Positions 34,701 through 46,700 of a stretch of DNA of 64,000 nt are shown here, in pieces. The notes under the pieces were generated by a model. That model did not search any database. It worked only from the letters and a program-made list of their open reading frames with translations, and had not been told where the DNA came from. The first letter of the stretch is position 1. Each line of letters opens with the position of its first letter. Origin of the DNA: Budorcas taxicolor (taxonomy: Eukaryota; Chordata; Mammalia; Artiodactyla; Bovidae); assembly GCF_023091745.1 (NCBI RefSeq), contig NC_068930.1, positions 5,106,262-5,170,261 on the forward strand, in the 5' to 3' direction. Position numbers and translations under genes: made by a program.

Positions 34701-37700
34701 GTGCAGAACTGCTACGGAAGCCCAGGTCCTAACACAAAGCCCTGACAAGGCAGGATGGAACGAGCGGATCCTGCCCCCACCCTGGAAGCCCGCGGTGGCA
34801 CCCGGACAAAGTCACCGAGTGGCGCTGAGGACTCAAAGTAAACGGCAGCAGTCAGGCTAGGGAAGGAGACTGGTACTCTAAGCACGGGATGTCTGGACAG
34901 AAGCTGGAAGCAAGACAAAAAAGCTCCAGTGTGAAAAGACCTCTACTTCTGGCTTGAAAACCAGAAAAGAGAACTTTCCATGCTCAGGGCAGAGGGAGGA
35001 AACCCCATTTTTATTTATTTTCCTCGATTCTCTTGAACCCAGCACCAGGCGACTCTGCCCCAGGGCAGCAGCAGGAACAGCCATGGTGGCAGGGCCGCCT
35101 GTCGCCGGGGACTCCGAGGGAGGTGTCCCTCCTCTCAGACCAACTGCGGCCCAGACGGCAAGGCGGTCGCTGCCCTCCTTCCATCTGTCCGGCCACCACC
35201 TTGGCCCCGGAAGTCAGTGCTGAGACACAAAGCAGATCAAGGCAACTCACTCACCTTTCAGCCAGAGGGAGTCCCAGAGAATCAGAAAGAAGTGGACCAT
35301 TGTTAGGAGTGGCGAGCTGGGCAAAAATACGAGACAGATTCTAACAGCTTGGCAAAGGCTAAACAAAAGTGACACTGAACCCCACGCCCCGAGGCTGTTG
35401 GGAGCCTGTAGCCTGCACCCAAGAGGACTGATTACCTGCCTTAAAAAAATACACATTCTCCACAGAATTTAAAGTGACCAGAGGGCCATTTGGGGCTTCC
35501 CTGACAGCTCAGTTGGTAAAGAATCCACCCGCAATGCAGGAGATCCCTGTTCGATTCCTGGGTTAGGAAGATCCCCTGGAGAAGGGATAGGCTACCCACT
35601 CCAGTATTCTTGGGCTTCCCTTGTGGCTCAGCTGGTAAAGAATCTGCCTGTAATGCAGGAGACCCTGGTTTAATTACTGGGTTGGGAAGATCCCCTGGAG
35701 AAGGGAAAGGCTACCCACTCCAGTATTCTGGCCTGGAGAATTCCATGGACTGTGTAGTCCATGGGGTCGCAAAGAGTCGGACATGACTGAGCGACTGTCA
35801 GTTTCACTTTCAGAATGCCATTTAAAATACCCACAATGCAACTCCAAATTTATCAGCAGATAAAGAGCTAGGAAATTCTCAGTGCTGTGGAAAAAGAAAA
35901 TCTACCGAAGTCAATGCCAAGATGACATATATACTGGAATTATCTGAAAGAGACTGTGAAACAGTCATTAAAAAGTATTCCAAGAGGTAAGAAATAATTC
36001 TAGAAATAAACAGAAAGTCTCAGCAAAAAACATAAGATATAAAGAATAATTAAATACAAATTTCAGAACCCCCAAAACACATTAATCAAAATGTAAAGCT
36101 CACTGGATTCCACTTATGTATCCATCATTGGATTACATAAACAATTTATGAAATTTCTCTGTGCTCAAGGAGGGATATTATAACCTCACATTCTGTAAGT
36201 GTGAGCTATGCACAATGACTTTCTTTCAAAGAGGACAGTGTGAAATGGGTGAAAAGAATTAGCTTATGGTGGAAAAACCAGACAAAATTAACATCCACAG
36301 TAATATGCCACATTGATAGAATATGCTCTCAACATGATGTGACGAAATGATGAAAATGACCTTTTGTCTGTGGTCTTCTTCCCCAAAGCTCGTAACTTTA
36401 ATCAAGAGAGAGACATCAGACAATTTCCCATATAAGACATTCTACAAAACATCTAACTGTATCTATCCTCAAAACTGCCAAGGTCATCCAAAAGAAAGCC
36501 TGAGAAACTGTTGTAGCCAGTAAGAACCTGAGGAGACACGACAACTAAATGTAATGTGGGTCCTGAATGAGATTCTGGAAAATAAAAAGGACGACAAGAT
36601 GAAGATTAAGACAATCTGAATATAGCACAGATTTTAGTAGCAACTGTATACTAATATCCATTTATTAATTGCAATGATGTTAATAATAGGCAAAATTAGG
36701 TGTAGGTGAAACAGTACTATCTTCACAATTCTTTTGGTAAATTTAAAACCATCCTATATAAAAGGTTTAAAAAACCCACTGAGGGAGCTCAATGGCAGAA
36801 AAGAAATAACAGAAGCAAAAGCCAGTGACCTCAAAGACAAGAGAAATTATCCAATTTGAACAAGAGAAAAAAAATTAAAAACTGGAGAGTGCCTGTGGGA
36901 CCCTTGAGAAAATATCAAAAGACATGTCATCAGTCTTTGAGAAGAAGAGGAGAAAGTGCACTGCAGAAAAAGCGTTTGATGAAATAATGGCTGAAAACTT
37001 CATAAATCTGGTGAGAGACACAGCCCCAAAGATTCAAGAAGCTTAGCAAATACCAGAGTATAAATCAAAAGAAATCCATGCCCAAACATATCATAATGAA
37101 GCTGCCTAAAACTAAAGAAAAACACTGGAAAGCAGCCAGATAATGATTCATTAGCTATGGTTCAAATGACTGCTGATTTCTCACTAGGTACGTGGTGAAA
37201 TAAGACATTCTCTGATGCAGAAAAGCAGGAGGATCTGCCATCAGCGGACCTACTCTAAAAAACAGATAAAGTTAGGGAGTTTGGGATGGGCTCGAACACA
37301 CTGCTGTATTCAAAATGGATAACCAACAAGGACTTATTGTATAGCACATGGAACTCTGGGCAATGTTATGTGACAGCTTGGATGGGAGGGGCACTTGGGG
37401 AGAATGGATGTGTGTATATCTACAGCTGAGTCCCTTTGTTGTTCACCTGAAACTATCACATTGTTTATTAATCAGCCGTACCCCAATACAAAATTTAAAA
37501 AAATAGAACTTCCCCCTAGGAAAGGGGAATTGTGCCACAAGGAAACTTGAAACAATAGAAATGTAAGAAGAGCAGCAAAAATTGCAAATATAATTTAATT
37601 TAAGTAAATATAATCTAACTTAAGTAAATATAACAGACCATTCTTTTCCTCTTGATGTCTTTAAAATATGCTTTTAGATTGAAAGGAAAAAGTACATATC

Positions 37701-40700
37701 ATCTGATGAAGATTTCAATATATGCAACTGTAATATATAAGATACCTACAACATTAGCGGGAAGAGTTGGGGGAAACATGGGGTGATAAGATTTCTTCAC
37801 TCCACTAACAGGAATGAGGTAGACTGACAGCTTACATATGCTCCGTATGCTGCTGCTACTGCTAAGTCACTTCAGTCGTGTCTGACTCTGTGCGACCTGA
37901 CAGACGTCAGCCCCACCAGGCTGCCCTGTCCCTGGGATTCTCCAGGCAAGAACACTGGAGTGGGTTGCCATTTCCTTCTCCAATATGCATAGTATAAGCC
38001 TAGTAAATACACTAAAAAGGTTAAGTGATGTCAAAACATATGATAAATTAAAATGGAATACTAAAAAAATGTTCAAATAGCTCAAAAGAAGGTAGAAAAA
38101 AGAATAGAAAAATAAAAAACAGAATAATAAAACAAAAGATAACATAGTAAACTTGCATCCAAACATTGATAATTAGAATAAATGTAAATGATCTAAGCAT
38201 ACCAGTTTAAAGGAATTGCCTGATATATGAAAACATGACCTATTGTCCAAATGTAATCTCACATTACATTACAATGCTTCATTTCAAATGTAATGTTACA
38301 GGTAGATTAAAAACGGAAAGATCAAACAAAGTGTGCCATGCAAACAGAAATCAAAATATATGGAGTGCATCGAACCTGGCTTGGGGCTAGGGCACTGAGA
38401 TGACCCAGGGGGATGGTACAGGGAGTGGGGAGGGAGAGGGGTTCAGGATGGGGAACACATGTATACCTGTGGTGGATTCATGTTGATGTATGGCAAAACC
38501 AATACAATAGTGTAAAGTAACCTCCAATTAAAATAAATAAATTTATATTTAAAAATAAAAAAATATATGGAGTGACTATTTGGGGACAGGATAAATTATT
38601 TCAGGCTTTTCAGGTCATTCAGTCTCTGTGACAACTAGTCAACACTGCCATTATAGCATGAACACAGCCTACTGTATATAAAAACACAGAGAAGGCTGTG
38701 TTCAAATACAACACCATAAAAACAGGTTCAGTTCAGTTCAGTTGCTCAGTCATGTCCGACTCTTTGGGACCCCATGAATCGCAGCACGCCAGGCCTCCCC
38801 GTCCATCACCAACTCCCGGAGTTCACTCAGACTCACGTCCATCGAGTCCGTGATGCCATCCAGCCATCTCATCTTCGGTCGTTCCCTTCTCCTCCTGCCC
38901 CCAATCCCTCCCAGCATCAGAGTCTTTTCCAATGAGTCAACTCTTTGCGTGAGGTGGCCAAAGTACTGGAGCTTCAGCTTTAGCATCATTCCTTCCAAAG
39001 AAATCCCAGGATTCATCTCCTTCAGAATGGACTGGTTGGATCTCCTTGCAGTCCAAGGGACTCTTAAAACAGGTAGTAGGCTGGATTGGAGGCATAAGGC
39101 AGTTTTCCAATTCTTATTACAGAAGAAGTACCATCTCTCAACAGGAGCTAATTGATCCACCAGCCAACAACATTACAGAACATACATTCTTTCCATGTGC
39201 ATATGAACATTCACCAAGAAAGACCATAGCCTGGGTCATTAAATTAAGAAAGCTGTGGTACATATACACAATGGAGTATTACTCAGCCATTAAAAAGAAT
39301 ACATTTGAATCAGTTCTAACTGGAGCCTATTATACAGAGTGAAGTAAGCCAGAAAGAAAAACACCAATACAGTATACTAACGCATATATATGGAATTTAG
39401 AAAGATGGTAATGATAACCCTGTATGCAAGGCAGCAAAAGACACACAGATGTATAGAACAGTCTTTTGGACTCTGTGGGAGAGGGCAAGGGTGGGATGAT
39501 TTGGGAGAATGGTACTGAAACATGTATAATATCATATGTGAAATGAATTGCCAGTCCAGGTTCGATGCATGATACAGGATGCTTGGGGCTGGGGCACTGG
39601 GATGACCCAGAGGGATGGTATGGGGAGGGAGGTGGGAGGGGGTTCAGGATGGGGAACACGTGTATACCCATGGTGGATTCATGTTGATGTATGGCAAAAC
39701 CAATACAATAGTGTAAAGTAATTAGCCTCCAATTAAAATTTAAAAAATTATAATAAAAATTATAAAAAGCACATTCTACACAATGGAATATTACTCAGCC
39801 ATAAAAAGGAACACATTTGAGTCAGTTCTGATGAGGTGGATGAACCTAGAACCTATTATACAGAGTGAAGTGAGTCAGAAAGAGAAAGATAAATATCATA
39901 TTCTAATGGGCTTCCCTTGTAGCTCAGTTGGTAAAGAATTTGCCTGCAGTGCAGGAGACCCAGGTTCGATCCTTGGGTTGGGAAGATCCCCTGGAGAAGG
40001 GAATGGCAACCCACTCCAGTATCCTTGCCTGGAAAATCTCATGGACAGAGGAAACTGGTGGATTGCAGTCCACGGGGTCGCTAAGAGTAGGGCACGACTG
40101 AGCGACTAACACACACACAATGCACATATATGGAATCTAGAAAAATGGTTCTGAAGAATTTATTTAGAGGGCAACAATGGAGAAACAGATGTAGAGGATA
40201 GACTTATGGACATGGGGAGAGGGGAGGAGAGGGTGAGATGTATGGAAAGAGTAACATGGAAACGTAAATTACAATATGTAAAATAGATAGCCAACAGGAA
40301 TTTACTGTATGTCTCAGGAAACTCAAACAGCGACTCTGTATCAACCTAGAGGGGAGAGAGATGGGAGGAACACTCACAAGGGAGGGGATATATGTATACT
40401 TATGGCTGATTCATGTTGAGGTTTGACAGAAAACAGCAAAATTCTGTAAAGCATTATCCGTCAATAAAAAAATAATTTAAAAAAACTGAAAAAAAGCATA
40501 TTCTATGACAAGAATGGACAGAAATCAACAGAGTAGGTGTAAAATAGAAATCGATAACAGAAAGCCAATAGGAAAACTGCAAACACTTGGAAATTAAGAC
40601 AAAATCAGTTCAGTTCAATTGCTCAGACATGTCCAACTCTTTGCGACCCCATGGACTGCAGCACATCAGGCTTCCCTGTCCGTCATCAACTCCCGGAACT

Positions 40701-43700
40701 TACTCAAAGTCAAGTCCATAGATTCGGTGATGCCATCCAACCATCTCTTCCTCATCTCCTCCTGCCTTCAATCTTTCCCAGCATCAGGGTCTTTTCCAGT
40801 GAGTCAACTCTTTGCATGAGGTGGCCAGAGTATTGGAGTTTCAGTTTCAACATCAGTCCTTCCAATGAACACCCAGGACTGATCTCCTTTAGGATGGACT
40901 GGTTGGATCTCCTTGCAGTCCAAGGGACTCTCAAGAGTCTTCTCCAACACCACAGTTCAAAAGCACCAATTCTTCAGTGCTCAGTTTTCTTTATAGTCCA
41001 ACTCTCACATCCATGCATGACTACTGGAAAAAACATAGCCTTGACTAGACAGACCTTTGTTGGCAAAGTAATATGCTTTGCTTTTTAATATGTTGTTTAG
41101 GTTTGTCATAGCTTTTCTTCCAAGGAACAAGTGTCTTCTAATTTCATGGTTGCAGTCACCATCTACAGTGATTTTGGAGCCCCCAAAATAAAGTCTGTGA
41201 TTCTTTCCATTGTTTCCCTATTTACCATGAAGTGATGGAACTGGATGCCATAATCTTAGTTTTCTGAATGTTAAGTTTTAAGCCAACTTTTTCACTCTCC
41301 TCTTTCACTTCTCTCTGCCATAAGGGTGGTGTCATCTGCATATCTGAGGTTATTGATATTTTTCCCAGAAATCTTGATTCCAGCTTGTGCTTCATCCAGC
41401 CCAGCAATTCTCATGATGTACTCTGCATATAAGTTAAATAAGTAGGGTGACAATATCCAGCCTTGATGTACTCCTTTCCCAACTTGGGACCAGTCTGTTG
41501 CTCAATGTCTAGTTCTAACTGTTGCTTCCTGACCTGCATACAGATTTCTCAGGAGGCAGGTCAGGTGGCCTGGTATTCCTGTCTCTTTCACAATTTTCCA
41601 CAGTTTGTTGTGATCCACACAGTCAAACGCTTTGGCATAATCAATAAAGCAAAAAGTAGATATCTTTCTGGAATTCTCTTGCTTTTTCAATGATCCAACG
41701 GATGTTAGCAATTTGATCTGTCGTTCCTCTGCCTTTTCTAAATCCAGCTTGAACATATGGAAGTTCTCGGTTCACATATACTGTTGAAGCCTGGCTTGGA
41801 GAATTTTGAGCATTACTTTGCTATCATGTGAAATGAGTGCAATTGTGCAGTAGTTTGAGCATTCTTTGGTATTGTTTTTCTTTGGGATTGGAATGAAAAC
41901 AGACCTTTTCCAGTCCCGTGGCCACTACTGAGTTTTCCAAATTTGCTGGCATATTGAGTGCAGCACTTTCACAGCAAAATCTTTTAGGATTTTAAATAGG
42001 TCAACTGGAATTCCATCACCTCCACTAGCTTTGTTCGCAATGATGTTTCCTAAGGCCCACTTGACTTTGCATTCCAGGATGTCTGGCTCCAGGTGAGTGA
42101 TCACACCATCGTGGTTATCTGGGCCATGAAGATCTTTTTTGTATAGTTCTTCTGTGTATTCTTGCCATCTCTTCTTAATATCTTCTTCTTCTGTTAGATC
42201 TGTACCATTTCTGTCCTTTATTATGCCCATTTTTGCATGAAACGTTCCCTTGGTATCTCTAAGAGATCTCTGGTCTTTCCCAGTCTGTTGTTTTCCTCTA
42301 TTTCTTTGCACTGATCACTGAGGAAGGCTTTCTACCTCTCCTTGCTATTCTTTGGAACTCTGCATTCCAGTGGGTATATCTTTCCTTTCCTCCCTTGTCT
42401 TTTGCTTCTCTTCTTTTCTCAGGTATTTGTAAGGCCTCATCAGACAACCATTTTGCCTTCTGCATTTCTTTTTCTTGGGGATGGTCTTGATCACTGCCTT
42501 CTGTACAATGTCATGAACCTCTTTCCATAGTTCTTCAGGCACTCTATCAGATCTAATCCCATGAAACTATTTGTCACTTCCACTGTATAACTGTAAGGGA
42601 TTTGCTTTAGGTCATTCCTGAATGGTCTAGTGGTTTTCCCTACTGTCTTCAATTTCAGTCTGAATTTGGCAATAAGGAGTTCATGATCTGAGCCACAGTC
42701 AGCTCCCGGTCTTCGTTTTTCCTGATTGTATAGAGCTTCTCCATCTTTAGCTGCAAAGAATATAATCAATCTGATTTCAGTATTGACCATCTGGTAATAT
42801 CCATGTGTGGTCTTCTCTTTTGTTGTTGGAAGGTGTTTGCTATGACAAGTGCATTCTCTTGGTAAAACTCTGTTAGCTTTTGACCTGCTTCATTCTGTAC
42901 TCCAAGGCCAAATTGCCTGTTACTCCAGGTAGCTCTTGACTTCCTACTTTTGCATTCCAGTCCCCTAGAATGAAAAGGACATCTTTTTTGGGTGTTAGTT
43001 CTAGAAGGTCTTGTAGGTCTTCATAGAACCGTTCAACTTCAGCATTACTGGTCAGGGCATAGATTTGGATTACTGTGATATTGAATGGTTTGCCTTGGAA
43101 ACGAACAGAGAACATTCTGTCGTTTTTGAGACTGTATCCAAGTACTGCATTCTGGACTCTTTTGTTGACTATGATGGCCACTCCATTTCTTCTAAGGGAT
43201 TCTTGCCCACAGTAGTAGATATAGTGGTCATCTGAGTTAAATTCACCCATTCCAGTCCATTTTAGTTCACTAACTCCTAAATGTCGATGTTCACTCTTGC
43301 CATCTCGTTTGACCACTTCCAATTTCATGGACCTAACATTCTAGATTCCTATGCAATATTGCTCTTTTATAGCATTGGACTTTACTTCCATCATGAGTCA
43401 TCCACAATTGGGTGTTGTTTTTGCTTTGGCTCTGTCTCTTCATTCTTTCTCGAGTTATTTCTCCACTGATTTCTAGTAGCATGTTGAGCATCTACAGACT
43501 TGGGGAGTTCATCTTTCAGTGTCCTATCTTTTTGCCTTTTCATACTGTTCACGGGGTTCTCAAGGCAAGAATACTGAAGTGGTTTGCCATTCCCTTCTCC
43601 TTGGACCACATTTTGTCAGAACTCTTCGCCATGTCCTGTACATGTTGAGTGGCCCTACGTGGTTTTCTCATTGTTTCCTTGAGTTAGACAAGGCTTGGTT

Positions 43701-46700
43701 AGTTTTAATAGTTTTAATGGATTGGTTAATCTGCCCTCTGATAGAGAAGGATAAGAAGTTTATGGAAGGTTCCTGATGGGAGAGACTGACTGAGGGGGAA
43801 ACAGGGTCTTGTGATGGGCGGGGCCATGCTCAGTAAATCTTTAATCCAATTTTCTGCTGATGGAGGCACTGAGTGCAGCAGTGCATCATGGGACCTTTTG
43901 AAGGAGGTAGCTATTATCTTTCATTACCTCCACCATAGTTTGGCCTCAGGTAGAACAACAGGGAGGGAACACAGCCCCGCCCATCAACAGAAAATTGGAT
44001 TAAAGATTAAACAAAATACTGCTTATTTATTTTAAGACTTATTTAAAAACTCACAAGACAGCATGAAGAAGGGATAGATACAGGTATGGAACATAACAGA
44101 AATCTAAAAATAGACACACAACAAATAGGAACAACTGATTTTCAACAAAGGTGTAAAGTCAATTTAGTGGAGAAAAGACAAACTGTCTACAAACAGTTCC
44201 TGAATAACTGGCCAGCTACATGCAGAAAAACACAGTTTGATGTAAACCTCATACATTATACACAAAATTCTACACAAAACAGATTGTGTCTAAAGGTGAG
44301 ATGCTACACTATAAACCTTTTAGGAGAAAACAAAGGTGAAAACTCTGTGATAAGGCACATCTTAAGTGTGATACCTACATGATCCATAAAGGCTGGACTT
44401 CCTCTTCCCCTGGATATGTTCCAAGGAAAAGTCACTGTGGAAGAGCCTGTGGGAAGAGACCCACCCTCTACATGGGGGGATTTCAGTCAACAGAGGTGAG
44501 GGATAACAACCCAAGTGGTGCTGGGGCATTAATGAGATAACACGTGCTGTCTTGGGAATGCCAATGCTGAATGGACAGCTGCCCTAGCTCCATGAGAGCT
44601 CACGAGACACTCTGATACTGCTGGTTGGACAGTTGCTCAGGAAAAAGCTGGTTGAACTCTGCATTATGAAGCTCAGACGTGTTCCTGAGAAGTCCCAGCA
44701 AAATCCCATATCTTCCAAGACAATAAGAAACACAACACAGGTATAAACAGAGGTGAAGAACAAAGGCCCACCTCATAGCAAGTGCCAGAAATGGAAGACA
44801 TTCCTTCTTGTTCCTCTCTGGGGCTGGGGGGTTTGGGATTGCCTCAGTAAAGCAGGCTCCCTAACATCCACCCACCTGGGATTCGGCATTCAGGGTGATG
44901 ACTTCCTCGTCATGGTCCAGAAGTTTGCAGGCATGAGCGATGTTAACGGCCGTTTCCTGTTTGTCGCCGGTGAGAACCCAAATCTGCAGACCTGCTTGAC
45001 GCAGTTTAGCAATGGTTTCGGGGACTCCGTCCTGCAGGCGGTCTTCAATCCCGGTGGCACCTGCTCAAAGGTACCAGTGTAGGTGAGGCCCTGCTTCCGG
45101 GCCCCTGCCCTGACCAGCATGAATACTACACTCCAGCTCAGCAGAGGTCCTGGCCCCACCCTGCAGACTGGACCCTGCTGAAGTCCATCTTCTCTGGAAG
45201 CACTGGTGTGATTCCTCATTCAGGATATGGGGGTACCTTCACCAGCTCTCGACTCCATACAATAGGGACAGCTGGGAGCACTAAACATTAATTCTCTGGA
45301 CATTGAACAGAACACCTCCAAGGCTTCCTAACATGCAGTGAACTTTTAACTTTACAGATAGCTTGGAAATAAAGCTTGTGGGGAGATGGTGAGAATGACC
45401 ATACCCCGAGGGATGAAAAGTTTTCAAGCTTATCCATCCTGCAGAAAGCTTCTGGTAAATGAGCCCACAGTGATGGCTCTCAACAGTCTGGTTGAAACAG
45501 ACCACAGAGGCCCATTATTTCTTGAAAGCAACATTATCCTGATGCTTTTTCCACAAACATAAAAATTAAGGAGCAGATTTCTCACGTGCAAGTCTCAGTA
45601 TTTTAGGAAAAATACACCACTTAGTGCAGAAAAGCGTCCTCTAGGCCAGCCTGGTTTTCCTGCTTCCAGCTTGGTGAGATGGTCTCCGTCTTTCTTTTAG
45701 AAGTGCAGCATTGCCTGAGGCCTCCTTGTCAGCCTTGCCTTCCTCTTTCATGCATGCTGTTGCCTGTGATGGGATGCTGCTATGGACTAAAATGTTTGTG
45801 TCCCTCCTAAAAGTCCATAGTCCATTGGTGTCCTAATCCCCAGGGTAATGGCATTAGCAGCTGGGGCCTTTGGGAGGCAATCAGGTCATGAGAGTGAGCC
45901 CTCGTAAATGAGATTAGTGCCTTTATATTAAAAGATATGAGAGAGTTGACTTTTATGCATAAAAGGCAGCCCTCTATGAGTCCAACAGTTTCTGATTGTT
46001 CCTGGGATGGAGAGACCATTTTAAGCATCAGTTGTTGAGAAACCTTGCTTCTTATCTCTATTTTTGGTAGGAAAGCAGGATTTTAGGGGAGGAAAGTCTT
46101 ACATGGTACCCAGAAGGGTGGCACAGGGAATGACCCAAAAACTGACCAGAGAGGAGAATGTTCAATGGAGCTGCCCCGCCCGGGGGGTGTGCTAGAGTCA
46201 GACCAGCTGTCCTGTTGTTTAGTCACTGAGTCGTGTCTGACTCTGCCGCAGCCCTCTGGACTGCAGCCCGCCAGGCTCCTCTGTCTGTGGGATTTCCCAG
46301 GCAAGAATACTGGAGTGGGTTGTCACTTCCTTCTCCAGGCGATCTTCTAGACCCACAGATCCAACCGAGGTCTCCTGCACTGCAGGTGGATTTTTTATTG
46401 CTGGGCCACAAGGGAATCCCAGTGTCAAGCCAGGGGGATACTTAATGAAGACCAGTGTGTGCAGAGCTGCTGTGGACTACAGCCAGGGTACCTCTCTGCC
46501 CGGGATGCTGCAAACTCCACCCCGCCCTACAGGACACCAGCAGGCTCAAGAACATAATTACCCAACAAATGCAGATTCGTCTCCAGGCGAATGGCGGACT
46601 GAAAGAGGAGCTCCTCCCGGTTGTCCACGGCAGATTCTGCTTCCAAGTGGCTCTGTAGCCAACAGGCATACTCTTCCTTACTCAGAACCTGGGGGAGACC

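Larger units (their letters stand above)
35820..38590 (+). mobile_element. HAL1 (half-LINE) element, fragmented by four insertions
   Basis: Stretches around 35900, 36790-37260, 37510-37840 and 37985-38350 form one colinear old L1-ORF1-like element (GAAATAATGGCTGAAAACTT, GATTCAAGAAGCTTAGCAAA, GAAAGCAGCCAG, GATCTGCCATCAGCGGACC), which I recognise as HAL1. It is interrupted by an unnamed retroposon (36108-36776), an L1 3' end (37262-37507), a Bov-A monomer (37847-37984) and an L1 3' end (38368-38559). It is non-coding. Confidence 0.7.
33764..44875 (-). other. ATP10A 11.1-kb intron filled by nested repeats
   Basis: 33764-35490 shows no repeat or gene I recognise. 35494-44345 is a dense stack of Bov-tA, HAL1, L1, DNA transposon and BovB copies listed separately. 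44346-44875 again has nothing recognised. Confidence 0.8.
45061..46561 (-). other. ATP10A intron
   Basis: 1.5-kb intron holding an LTR fragment and a Bov-tA. Confidence 0.85.
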
